Below are positions 1 to 7,862 of a stretch of DNA of 30,938 nt, in pieces. The translations under genes were made by a program, and so were the position numbers. The first letter of the stretch is position 1. Every line of letters begins with the position of its first letter. Origin of the DNA: Lentimicrobiaceae bacterium (GTDB lineage Bacteria; Bacteroidota; Bacteroidia; Bacteroidales; WCHB1-69); assembly GCA_009787485.1 (NCBI GenBank), contig WQWP01000007.1, forward strand, positions 1 through 30,938, read 5' to 3'. The notes under the pieces are model-generated. The model had not been told where the DNA came from, searched no databases, and saw nothing but the letters and a program-made list of their open reading frames with translations.

Positions 1-235
1 ATACGGAATACGATAAGCCGTGCACTCGAACACCCGCGTTAATACGGGTAATCCACAAACTTCTAAAGGCTCTTTTTTTGTTTTTACGATCGCGGTATGC
101 GTACTGTTGTCCCTTTTCCCAAGTATTCTTGGCTACGGTCCATACGTTTTTGCGGCGTAAGAAGTACCCTTTGGTACGATTCAAAATCTTTTTTCTACGT
201 GCTCTTGAAGCAACATGGTTAACTGATCTTGGCAT
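1..235 (-). CDS. rplT: 50S ribosomal protein L20 (partial, C-terminus off the window)
   Basis: The first 78 codons of ribosomal protein L20 are visible; the family is usually about 115 residues, so the C-terminal third lies beyond base 1. L20 binds 23S rRNA early in 50S assembly and in some bacteria represses its own operon. The visible protein begins MPRSVNHVASRARRKK and continues with the very basic L20 N-terminal extension and a WxxxRINAGVR stretch, which are diagnostic. The start ATG at 235-233 follows a clear AAAGGAG ribosome binding site, unusual in this AT-rich genome, where most genes here lack one. It is the last gene of infC-rpmI-rplT, 85 bases after rpmI. The call is secure. Confidence 0.97.
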   Translation of the reverse strand, partial: MPRSVNHVASRARRKKILNRTKGYFLRRKNVWTVAKNTWEKGQQYAYRDRKNKKRAFRSLWITRINAGVRVHGLSYSV

Positions 236-320
236 AAATTCTCCTTTCTTTTTTTACGTCAGCGTTTTGCTGTTATACAAACTCTTAATGTGCTGATGGT
301 AAATTAATAACTCATTTTAA

Positions 321-515
321 TTACAGTCCCAACATTTTTTTGATGGTACTTTCCATAGTCTTATCGGCGATAGCGCTGTAAGCCAAATTACGTTTCCTCT
401 TGTTAGATTTTTTCGTAAGGATGTGGCTGTGATAAGCATGGTGTCTTTTCACTTTACCGGTGCCGGTTAAGGTAAACCTTTTTTTGGCAGCGGATTTCGA
501 TTTCATTTTTGGCAT
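321..515 (-). CDS. rpmI: 50S ribosomal protein L35
   Basis: A 64-residue basic protein, the normal L35 length, beginning MPKMKSKSAAKKRF and containing the family's KRHHAYHSHILTKKSNKRKR core. It is a late-assembling component of the large ribosomal subunit. I chose the ATG at 515 because L35 proteins begin MPKMK; the frame stays open upstream to an ATG at 557, but the extra 14 residues do not look like L35. No Shine-Dalgarno sequence is visible. It lies between infC and rplT in the standard order. A CCGTCAG palindrome occupies the 96-base infC-rpmI gap and would be part of the rpmI leader. Confidence 0.97.
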   Translation of the reverse strand: MPKMKSKSAAKKRFTLTGTGKVKRHHAYHSHILTKKSNKRKRNLAYSAIADKTMESTIKKMLGL

Positions 516-572
516 TTTTAGTAATTTTAAGGGTGAATAATATAGTGTGTTGTGCAATTTTATTTTTCATTG

Positions 573-592
573 CCGTCAGTTTTAACTGACGG
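573..592. repeat. CCGTCAG palindrome, copy 1
   Basis: CCGTCAGTT-tt-AACTGACGG, preceded by TTCATTG, between rpmI and infC. It is flanked by an 18-base direct repeat (550-567 and 602-619, one mismatch). Confidence 0.85.
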
Positions 593-611
593 AAGGGTGT
601 ATTGTGCAATT

Positions 612-1169
612 CTATTTTTTAGGAGTTAATATCATGATCATTCGTTTTCCTTCTAATTTTGGAAGTTGCTCCGGTTTTCCAAATTCTTCTACCGCTTGCG
701 CAAATTTCAACAAAATCAACTCGCCCTGGTCTTTGTAAACAATCATTCTGCCTTTGAAGAAAACATCCACTTTCACTTTGCAGCCATCTTTTAAGAACTT
801 AACGGCGTGATTTACTTTAAATTCAAAATCATGGTCATCGGTGTGAGGTCCCAAGCGAATCTCTTTAACCACCACTTTAGCCGATTTTGCTTTGATCTCT
901 TTTTGCTTTTTCTTTTGTTCGTACAGAAACTTTTGATAATCCATTACTTTGCAAACCGGAGGGTTGGCTTGTGGCGAAATTTCCACCAAATCTAAATCAA
1001 AGTTTTCTGCTACGGATAGGGCGTCACGGAGTGACAAAATTTGCGGTTCTAAATTATCTCCTACCATGCGCACCATCGGCGCGGTTATATGCTCATTAAT
1101 CTTGTGAGCGGCTTCTCTCTTTGGGGGACCACCCTTGCGAACGAACGGGCGAAAGTTTTGCGTTGCGAT
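612..1169 (-). CDS. infC: Translation initiation factor IF-3, probable ATC start
   Basis: IF-3 binds the 30S subunit, blocks premature 50S joining and checks the start codon. The N-terminal domain (about residues 20-90, with KINEHITAPMVRMVGDN), the lysine-rich linker (YEQKKKQKEIKAKSAK) and the C-terminal domain (KEIRLGPHTDDHDFEFKV) are all present. The first in-frame ATG, at 1076, would cut into the conserved N-domain and has no ribosome binding site. Thirty-one codons upstream, an ATC at 1169-1167 sits six bases after GGAG; from there to the in-frame stop upstream there is no ATG, GTG or TTG. Starting at ATC gives 185 residues, normal for IF-3. infC of other bacteria uses AUU or AUC starts that IF-3 itself discriminates against, allowing autoregulation. 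It heads infC-rpmI-rplT; thrS is not adjacent. The identity is secure, the start codon inferred. Confidence 0.95.
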   Translation of the reverse strand: MATQNFRPFVRKGGPPKREAAHKINEHITAPMVRMVGDNLEPQILSLRDALSVAENFDLDLVEISPQANPPVCKVMDYQKFLYEQKKKQKEIKAKSAKVVVKEIRLGPHTDDHDFEFKVNHAVKFLKDGCKVKVDVFFKGRMIVYKDQGELILLKFAQAVEEFGKPEQLPKLEGKRMIMILTPKK

Positions 1170-1225
1170 ATGTATCTCCTTTCTTTTTGGTTTATAATAA
1201 CTTTACTCTTAAAAAATTAGGGGCG

Positions 1226-1255
1226 CAAAAATACACTTTTTTTAATATAAAACAA
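1226..1255 (-). promoter_or_regulatory. Bacteroidota-type promoter for infC-rpmI-rplT
   Basis: Reading the minus strand, TTG at 1255-1253 is followed after 19 bases by TATTTTTG at 1233-1226. This fits the Bacteroidota -33/-7 pattern (TTTG, then TAnnTTTG). The predicted start of transcription is near 1219, giving an infC leader of about 50 bases. The -33 element overlaps the region just beyond the beta-mannosidase stop codon, so the ribosomal operon has its own promoter. Confidence 0.65.
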
Positions 1256-3467
1256 GCTCCGTTTTTAGCACTTCTTTTTTGTAGTTTTTAACAATCAAAG
1301 AGGAACTGTTTTCTTTGGCATGAAACGGAATGGCAGTGGTAATGTAATCCTTATGGGTAATCATAATTTCCCCTTTGACATCGTGCAGCAAATCGTTGAC
1401 TATATAGATATTTTTTGCTCCGTTATCTAAATCTTCAATAGCTATAATAACCGGTGCAAACTTCTCTTTAACAGTATGATGCAGCAGTTTCCAATTCCCG
1501 AAAAAGTCGATACTGCTCCATGAAGCTACAGGCCAGCAATCGTTGAGTTGCCAATATAGTGTGCCCATACAGTGCGGGCGTTTTAAACGGTGCGCCTCTA
1601 TGGCTTTTCCTATTCCGTAGGCTTGTATCTCCTGACTTACACGTACATAATCCTCTAAATTATCAGGAATATGCGCGTATTGCTGCATGGCTTTGTTAAT
1701 AATTTGCACCCCGCGAGGATGTTTTTGGTGGTTTTTCATGACAGAAGACGCCAAATTTCGATCTTCCGGCAACGTAAACGATTCTATAGTTGACATTTGC
1801 GGATAGCTTTGAAAACCATATTCCGACATAAAGCGTCCTGTTTTTGGAAGCCACACCTCAAACGGCTCTTCGCCCCACCAAACGCCCCAATAGTGCGAAT
1901 CTCCTTCGGTAAGGCACTCCGGATGCCCCCAGCCCCAAAGCGGCGAAGAAGGATGATACGGACGGTCGCTGTTTGTTTTCACTACCTCAGGAAGCAGTTC
2001 ATTAAAAAGTGTATGCAGGTTTTTGCCTATTTCTACACGTTGTTCGGAGGTGTATTGTTTTTGCCATCCCCAATCTTCCCAGCCATTTTTCACTTCGTTG
2101 TTGCCGCACCACAACGCCAAAGAGGGATGCTGATTCAACCTTTTTGCCTGAAATTCAGCTTCCTTTTTCACATTTTTTAAGAAAGCAGTATCCGCAGGGT
2201 ACAGAGCGCAGGCAAACATAAAATCTTGCCAAACCAACAATCCCAATTCATCGCACAGTTCATAAAAATAATCGTGTTCATAAACGCCGCCGCCCCATAC
2301 ACGTATCATATTCATATTCGCATCTTTACACGACTCTAAGAGCATCTTATACCGCTCTTTTCCTTTCCTGCCTTCCATTTCAGACACAAAGCTATGCGCA
2401 GGAATCCAATTCGCACCTTTCATGAAAACAGGGATATTGTTGATTTTGAAATAGAACGACTCTCCTATTTCGTCTTTTTCCTGTACCAATTCAATAGTTC
2501 GAAAGCCCCAACGTTTGTGGGTTGTTGTGGCGCCAACAGTGACTTCAAAATCGTACATCTTTTGCTCGCCCAATCCGTTAGGCCACCAAAGTTCGGGGTT
2601 TTCTATTTCGATGAATTGAGATATTTGGTTGGGGCCGGGTTTTAGATATAAACTACCCCGCTCTTCGGGCACCCCTTCAAAATTTGAAGGGGATAATATT
2701 CCTTCTCCATTCTCCTTTTCTCCTTTTCTCCCCTTTACCTCAACCTCAACTTCCATCTCCCTATCCGCTACAACCATAACAACCACCTCAATCACTCCTT
2801 TTTCATCTGTTAATTCCCTTTGTATCAATTCAACACCTTCCACATAATAATCATCCCACGCTATAATTTTTACGGGTTTATAAACTCCGCAAGTAACCAA
2901 TTTCGGCCCCCAATCCCAGCCTGATTGATAAGGCGCTTTTCGAGTAAAAACACGATCATCGGGCAGAGTATAGGGCAGTTGCTTCGCTTTTTCTTCGTTT
3001 ATTTTTTCTGAAGGTAAAAGCTTTATTACCAGCTCATTATTTTTATTTTTTAATGTTTTTGGAAGTGGAAAACACCAAGGGCGAAACATATTATCGCAAA
3101 GATGGCTTCCTTCGGTATGAAACAGGGGCTCGCCATTCAAATAAACCTCCGCGTAGGTATCCAAACCGGAAAAGTATATTGCTGCGTGTTTAAATTTGTT
3201 AATTTGCTTCCCATCAAAAACGGTGCGATATACCCAAATACGATCTGCTACCCATTGCACCGAATCTTCGTTGCAGCGATAAAACGGATCGGGAATGATA
3301 CCGGCGTTCATCAAATCGGTATGAATGCATCCCGGAACGGTAGCTGCATATTGCTTATTTTCATACTCAAACGTCCAATTTTGATTCAGATCAAATAAAG
3401 AATCTTTTTTTGTCTGACAACTGAAAAAAGGGAGAACAAGAAAAAAAAGTATTAGCTTTCGATACAT
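1242..3467 (-). CDS. Beta-mannosidase, GH2 lipoprotein
   Basis: A 741-residue glycoside hydrolase family 2 enzyme expected to release beta-mannose from the non-reducing ends of N-glycan or mannan fragments. An SpII signal peptide with lipobox FFSC (Cys17) suggests outer-membrane or periplasmic anchoring. The GH2 sugar-binding domain (about 25-200), a sandwich domain (about 205-320) and the TIM barrel (about 330-680) follow. The acid/base is Glu458 in WCGNNE and the nucleophile Glu549 in MSEYGFQSYP. The protein is shorter than typical family members (over 800 residues) and seems to lack part of the C-terminal domain. Residues about 259-277 (SPSNFEGV, then GSLYLKPG) are encoded by a palindromic repeat also found in glmM. 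The gene starts one base after the hexosaminidase stop, so the two are probably co-transcribed. Confidence 0.9.
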   Translation of the reverse strand: MYRKLILFFLVLPFFSCQTKKDSLFDLNQNWTFEYENKQYAATVPGCIHTDLMNAGIIPDPFYRCNEDSVQWVADRIWVYRTVFDGKQINKFKHAAIYFSGLDTYAEVYLNGEPLFHTEGSHLCDNMFRPWCFPLPKTLKNKNNELVIKLLPSEKINEEKAKQLPYTLPDDRVFTRKAPYQSGWDWGPKLVTCGVYKPVKIIAWDDYYVEGVELIQRELTDEKGVIEVVVMVVADREMEVEVEVKGRKGEKENGEGILSPSNFEGVPEERGSLYLKPGPNQISQFIEIENPELWWPNGLGEQKMYDFEVTVGATTTHKRWGFRTIELVQEKDEIGESFYFKINNIPVFMKGANWIPAHSFVSEMEGRKGKERYKMLLESCKDANMNMIRVWGGGVYEHDYFYELCDELGLLVWQDFMFACALYPADTAFLKNVKKEAEFQAKRLNQHPSLALWCGNNEVKNGWEDWGWQKQYTSEQRVEIGKNLHTLFNELLPEVVKTNSDRPYHPSSPLWGWGHPECLTEGDSHYWGVWWGEEPFEVWLPKTGRFMSEYGFQSYPQMSTIESFTLPEDRNLASSVMKNHQKHPRGVQIINKAMQQYAHIPDNLEDYVRVSQEIQAYGIGKAIEAHRLKRPHCMGTLYWQLNDCWPVASWSSIDFFGNWKLLHHTVKEKFAPVIIAIEDLDNGAKNIYIVNDLLHDVKGEIMITHKDYITTAIPFHAKENSSSLIVKNYKKEVLKTELVLY
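2645..2694. repeat. Palindromic repeat inserted in frame in the beta-mannosidase gene (copy 1)
   Basis: A 50-base element beginning GATATAAACTACCCCG and ending in a near-perfect palindrome with arms CCCCTTCAAA and TTTGAAGGGG. It matches the copy at 22113-22168 inside glmM except for a central hairpin that differs by exactly six bases. On the coding (minus) strand it reads SPSNFEGVPEERGSLY. It interrupts the sandwich domain just before the conserved PELWWPNGLG motif, preceded by a low-complexity Glu/Lys/Gly stretch. Confidence 0.85.
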
Positions 3468-3468
3468 T

Positions 3469-5127
3469 TTATTCCGGCATTTCTACTACATCATCACAAA
3501 AATGATAGCCTAAAGAGTTCAAGCGCGTTTTTTGGTAGGGTAATGCTGTTTTAAAACGTTCCCAATTTTTGTTATCCGGTGCGCACCAGGCTACTTCGGC
3601 GCCTGCCAGCACACGCGGCAACAACATGTATTCGGCTTGTTTTTCGGTAAATAGAAACTCAGCCCATAGATTATACTGCACGCCTAGAATTTGTTTCGCT
3701 TGTTCGGCGCTTAATTCTTCGTAAACAGGCTCAAAGCTATACACTTTTCCAATGGGTAAAAACCCACCAATAGCATCGGGTTGTGTGCTTTTATCTGCTT
3801 GATAATAATCTATATAACAATGCGATGTTGGACATTGCACGATTGAATTACCACGCTCAATGGCTTTCAGCGTTTTTCCTTTTCCTAACCATGCGTAAAT
3901 CAACGAAGTCTCATTACATTCACCATCAATAATTTCGATCCAGCCGGCCATTTTTTTACCTTTCGAGTTTAGATAACTCTCTATTTCGCGCACCATCCAG
4001 CCCTGTAGCAGTTCCAAATTATCCAAATTCATTGATGCGGCTTTTGATAGACATTTAGGGCATTTTTCCCAATTGGTTTTAATCGCTTCATCGCCGCCAA
4101 TATGCACATATTCAAAAGGAAACAAAGGAGTTACTTCATCAAAAACATCTTTAAGAAACTGCATTACTTTTGGATTTCCGGCGCACAAAATAGCTTTTGG
4201 GGGCCAATACGCTCCTACTTCTACGCGATAAGGGTAACTATCGCAGGCAAGCTCGGGGTAGGCAGCTAAAATGGCGGAGCAATGTCCGGGCAGTTCAATC
4301 TCCGGCATGACGTTAATGCCGCGTGCAGCTGCGTATTCCACCACCTCGCGAATCTCATCTTTCGTATAGAAACCTCCGTAGGTCATGGGCTCACCGGGTT
4401 GGTTCGGTTTTGGAGTGCGCCATTCCGAATCGGGTCTTTCCGGACGCCATGCGCCAACCTCTGTTAATTTCGGATATTTGTCAATCTGTATCCGCCAACC
4501 GTGATCGTCGGTTAAATGCCAATGAAACACATTATATTTGTAAAGCGCCAAAACATCAATATATCTCTTTACAAAATCCACATCGAAGAAGTGGCGCGAC
4601 ACGTCCAAATGTACGCCACGCCATGCAAAGCGCGGATAATCAATAATTTTTACACATGGAATGGTTACACTCGGATCGCTCTTTTTTGAAGGTGCATGTG
4701 TAACTACCATACCGTCCCACAGATGATACATGGTTTGAAAAGCATACACCAAGCCGGCAGTTGAATTAGCTTGAATGTGAATTTTATTTTTTGAAACATT
4801 TAAACGATACCCTTCATCTCCTAAAACAGGATCGTGCTCTTTATTGAGAGAGAAAACGATCGCGTTTTTTTTGCATTTTTCAGGCGTGGTAAATGTAGGA
4901 TTTACGAAAAACTTTTCAAAAACATTGGTAATATACATCATAGCGCCATCGCGGGGGCTCACATTTTCGAAAGCCACTTTAGTGAGCCCGCTTAACTGAA
5001 ATTCACCTGCAAAAGCAGCTATTTCAACCGGCTGAGGCACAATGGAAAATGTTCTTTCAATAGGTTTTTGCTTGCAAGAGATGAGCAGCAAACAAAGGGC
5101 AAGGGATAAAGGGGCAAAGTGTTTCAT
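3469..5127 (-). CDS. Beta-N-acetylhexosaminidase, GH20 lipoprotein
   Basis: A 552-residue family 20 glycoside hydrolase that removes terminal beta-GlcNAc or GalNAc from glycans by substrate-assisted catalysis. I chose the ATG at 5127 because it gives an SpII signal peptide ending LLLISC (Cys18); the frame is open further upstream, but that extension is not signal-like and overlaps a -7 promoter box. A GH20b domain (about 25-160) precedes the catalytic barrel (about 165-510), with WRGVHLDVSRHFF, HWHLTDDHGWR and the catalytic pair Asp346-Glu347 in HIGGDEAIKTNW. It is the first gene of a two-gene unit with the beta-mannosidase one base downstream, which points to stepwise trimming of glycoprotein glycans. 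Confidence 0.92.
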   Translation of the reverse strand: MKHFAPLSLALCLLLISCKQKPIERTFSIVPQPVEIAAFAGEFQLSGLTKVAFENVSPRDGAMMYITNVFEKFFVNPTFTTPEKCKKNAIVFSLNKEHDPVLGDEGYRLNVSKNKIHIQANSTAGLVYAFQTMYHLWDGMVVTHAPSKKSDPSVTIPCVKIIDYPRFAWRGVHLDVSRHFFDVDFVKRYIDVLALYKYNVFHWHLTDDHGWRIQIDKYPKLTEVGAWRPERPDSEWRTPKPNQPGEPMTYGGFYTKDEIREVVEYAAARGINVMPEIELPGHCSAILAAYPELACDSYPYRVEVGAYWPPKAILCAGNPKVMQFLKDVFDEVTPLFPFEYVHIGGDEAIKTNWEKCPKCLSKAASMNLDNLELLQGWMVREIESYLNSKGKKMAGWIEIIDGECNETSLIYAWLGKGKTLKAIERGNSIVQCPTSHCYIDYYQADKSTQPDAIGGFLPIGKVYSFEPVYEELSAEQAKQILGVQYNLWAEFLFTEKQAEYMLLPRVLAGAEVAWCAPDNKNWERFKTALPYQKTRLNSLGYHFCDDVVEMPE

Positions 5128-5484
5128 TTTTGATGGGGATTTAAAAAGACAAAAATATATTTTTTTTGAGATGAAGGATTTGTTCAATTCGTGTATAAAA
5201 ACCTTATTTTTACCTTGTTTCAACAACAAAACAAACTTAGTAGTAATGAGTTATATCAAAACAATCTAACCTTATTACCTTATTTCTGCTTTCTGCAAAT
5301 AGGTTTTTATGAAAAAATATAGATTTAGTGATTTATTATACTTTTGCGCGTATTTAAGAGTTGTGTGCAATGCAGAAAATGTGTAGGCTAATTTCTAGTG
5401 AACATTGAACATTAATCACAACTGCTAAATATGTTAATTTTAATAATTTAGAAGTTGCGCCCGACACAAATTAGGGATTAAAAA
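5128..5484. promoter_or_regulatory. Divergent intergenic region with two -7 boxes
   Basis: No gene is seen between the hexosaminidase start and the S74 gene start. On the minus strand TATTTTTG at 5157-5150 is a -7 box that would give the hexosaminidase a leader of about 15 bases; I could not find a well-spaced -33 element. On the plus strand TACTTTTG at 5339-5346 would start transcription near 5353, leaving a leader of about 130 bases before the S74-domain gene. The rest is AT-rich, with no obvious hairpin or operator. Confidence 0.5.
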
Positions 5485-6897
5485 ATGAAAAAACTCTTAT
5501 TATTTTTTGCCTTGTTTGCGACAGCAACAACGGCAATGAGTCAAATTAAAGTAACCACAGCAGGAAATGTGGGAGTAGGCACAAATGCACCTCTTCACAA
5601 GTTTCAGATAGGAAGCATTTGGACATTTCACGACGGAAGCACTAATAAAATTATTGGCAGAAATTCATTTTGGAATGGTACCAACCATGTTCGGATTCAA
5701 CAAGGTTATGCATCACAAATTGTTTTTGACCCTAATGGAAAAATTGAATTTCAGATGGTTGGTGATGGAGCGCCAAATTCAATTATTCCTTCATGGAATA
5801 CTGTTACGATGGCAAATAACGGAAATCTTGGTATTGGTATCACAAGCCCTGCACAAAAACTACATGTTGTGGGCAATACTACAATAACAGGTAATCTTGG
5901 AGTTGGTGTCACAAGCCCGACACAAAAGTTGCATGTGTTTGGTACCAGCTTCTTACAAGGAAATGTTAATATAGGAGGAGCAATTCAAATTAACCCCTAT
6001 ACAAATACAGACTATGCTGTCTATTTAGATTGGACAGGAGATTATGGACATGCAGCAATCTATTCAGGTAGTTTTAGACTGCAATTGGGAAAAACAAATA
6101 ATCGAGTATATAAAATTTTTGCATATAATACTTCCAGTATTGACTATGGAGTAAGTTCTGATGAGCGAATAAAAGAAAATATCACCCTCTTAGAAAATCC
6201 GATAGAAAAAATTAAACAGATATCCGGATATCGGTACAACTTAAAAAGGGGGATTTTTCCGGAAGATATTTCTGAAGAAGAAGTAGCCGGCTTTACTAAA
6301 AATAGAATTGGCTTTTTAGCGCAAGAGGTAGAAAAAGTATTTCCGGAATTGGTAACGCATCCTCAATCGGAAGAAGAATTTTGTAGTATGAACTATGATG
6401 GTATGATTCCAGTATTGCTTGAAGCGATAAAAGAGCAACAAACCCAAATAGAGCATTTGCGAACCCTAATTTATGAAAGAGAGTATGATATGTTGTTTCT
6501 AATGGATCAGATTGACGCTTGTTGTCAAAACAAACCCGACTACTCATCGCCAAGAGGCCAGGAAGAAAAAGATATTGAGAATGAGAATATAGAAAAAAAC
6601 TTATCTAATATTGAAAACAATAGCCAAAGTGTAGAAAAAGCAAGGTTATTTCAAAATATACCTAACCCTTTTTCAATAGATACAAAAATTGAATTTGAGA
6701 TACCCGAAAATGCACATTCTGCAAAGTTGCTCATTCATGATATGCAGGGGGCAGAAATAAAATCTTATAACATGACTCAAAAAGGGCTATGCGCTATTGT
6801 TGTAAATGGCTTTGAATTAACGGCAGGTATGTATCTTTATACTTTATTGATAGATAATAAAATTATTGATACCAAACGCATGATTCTAACGAAATAA
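5485..6897 (+). CDS. Secreted protein with S74 intramolecular chaperone and T9SS sorting domain
   Basis: A 470-residue exported protein. Residues 1-19 are a Sec signal peptide (MKKLLLFFALFATATTAMS). Residues 20-220 hold repeated G-x-G-x-x-x-P-x-x-K-L-H-V segments (for example LGIGITSPAQKLHV at about 115), typical of tail-fibre-like beta structures. Residues about 222-330 are a peptidase S74/endosialidase-chaperone domain (SSDERIKENI, GFLAQEVEKVFPELV), which helps trimeric fibres fold and then cleaves itself off; Ser225 and Lys230 are the likely dyad. After an acidic linker, residues about 387-470 form a type A T9SS C-terminal signal (LFQNIPNPFS...GMYLYTLL...KRMILTK). It is probably displayed on or released from the surface. 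What the fibre binds is unknown. Two surface genes follow on the same strand. Confidence 0.85.
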   Translation: MKKLLLFFALFATATTAMSQIKVTTAGNVGVGTNAPLHKFQIGSIWTFHDGSTNKIIGRNSFWNGTNHVRIQQGYASQIVFDPNGKIEFQMVGDGAPNSIIPSWNTVTMANNGNLGIGITSPAQKLHVVGNTTITGNLGVGVTSPTQKLHVFGTSFLQGNVNIGGAIQINPYTNTDYAVYLDWTGDYGHAAIYSGSFRLQLGKTNNRVYKIFAYNTSSIDYGVSSDERIKENITLLENPIEKIKQISGYRYNLKRGIFPEDISEEEVAGFTKNRIGFLAQEVEKVFPELVTHPQSEEEFCSMNYDGMIPVLLEAIKEQQTQIEHLRTLIYEREYDMLFLMDQIDACCQNKPDYSSPRGQEEKDIENENIEKNLSNIENNSQSVEKARLFQNIPNPFSIDTKIEFEIPENAHSAKLLIHDMQGAEIKSYNMTQKGLCAIVVNGFELTAGMYLYTLLIDNKIIDTKRMILTK

Positions 6898-6938
6898 TTT
6901 TACATATTTTCAACAATAAATATTTAAATAATTATGTT

Positions 6939-7856
6939 ATGAAAAATAAATATTTTTTCTTATGGATATCAATTGTTATAATTGGCACTTCCTTTTTCTA
7001 CACATGCCAAGAAAAACCTGTAATTGTAACCAGTGTTACGCTTAATAAAGATGAACTTACTCTTGAAATTAGCGATACTGTAACCTTAATTGCTACTGTG
7101 TATCCTAACGATGCCGATGACAAAACCGTTACATGGATGAGCAGTAACCCTGAAGTGGCTTCAATAACCGATAATGGTTTGGTAACAGCTATAAACAAAG
7201 GAGAAACAACTATAACCGTTATCACTAAAGATGGTAAAAAAACAGCAAATTGTTATATTGTAGTTTATTTAAAAAGGGTAACCAGTGTAACTCTCAATAA
7301 AGATGAACTTATTCTTACCCTTAACGAAACTGAACCTTTAATTGCTACTGTGCATCCTGATGATGCTAATGACAAAACTGTAATATGGACAAGCACTAAC
7401 GATGAGATAGCTACAGTAAGTGCCAGCGGTTTAGTAACAGCCAAAAAGGCAGGCGATGCTACTATTATTGTTACCACAAAAGACGGCAATAAAAAAGCAT
7501 CTTGTAAAATTAATGTAGTGGATTACCGCGAAAAATGGGCAGGCAGCTATGATTGTGAAAAAGTTTATAGGTGGGGATATGGCTCTACTAGTGGTCGTGA
7601 AACATACCAAGCAATAGTGGATGTAGTTGCAGGATATGATTCTTTATTATACATTTCTGATAGAGAAGCATCTCAATATCCTTGGGGGATACAACAATGG
7701 GTAAAAATTAGCTCCGATGGAGTGATTAGCAATAGGTACAGAATAGAATTCGTTTCGGGATATTTTTCTCAAGATAGTATCTATGTCAGGTGGGGTAATA
7801 TCTCTCCGGGCAATTATGATGTATATGAGTATCAAGGTAAAAAACTTAAAAACTAA
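6939..7856 (+). CDS. Lipoprotein with two BIG2 (Ig-like) domains
   Basis: A 305-residue predicted lipoprotein with lipobox FYTC (Cys23). Two tandem bacterial Ig-like group 2 domains occupy about residues 29-109 and 114-194; both begin with the same VTSVTLNKDEL peptide and end with an ITVITKDG or IIVTTKDG strand, so they arose by duplication. The last 110 residues (from YREKWAGSYDCEK) form a separate compact region, rich in Tyr, Trp and Gly, that I do not recognise. BIG2 domains usually act as surface spacers or adhesion modules. It is six bases upstream of the GH16 gene and likely co-transcribed, so the two may act on the same substrate. The C-terminal function is unknown. Confidence 0.8.
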   Translation: MKNKYFFLWISIVIIGTSFFYTCQEKPVIVTSVTLNKDELTLEISDTVTLIATVYPNDADDKTVTWMSSNPEVASITDNGLVTAINKGETTITVITKDGKKTANCYIVVYLKRVTSVTLNKDELILTLNETEPLIATVHPDDANDKTVIWTSTNDEIATVSASGLVTAKKAGDATIIVTTKDGNKKASCKINVVDYREKWAGSYDCEKVYRWGYGSTSGRETYQAIVDVVAGYDSLLYISDREASQYPWGIQQWVKISSDGVISNRYRIEFVSGYFSQDSIYVRWGNISPGNYDVYEYQGKKLKN

Positions 7857-7862
7857 TAGCAT

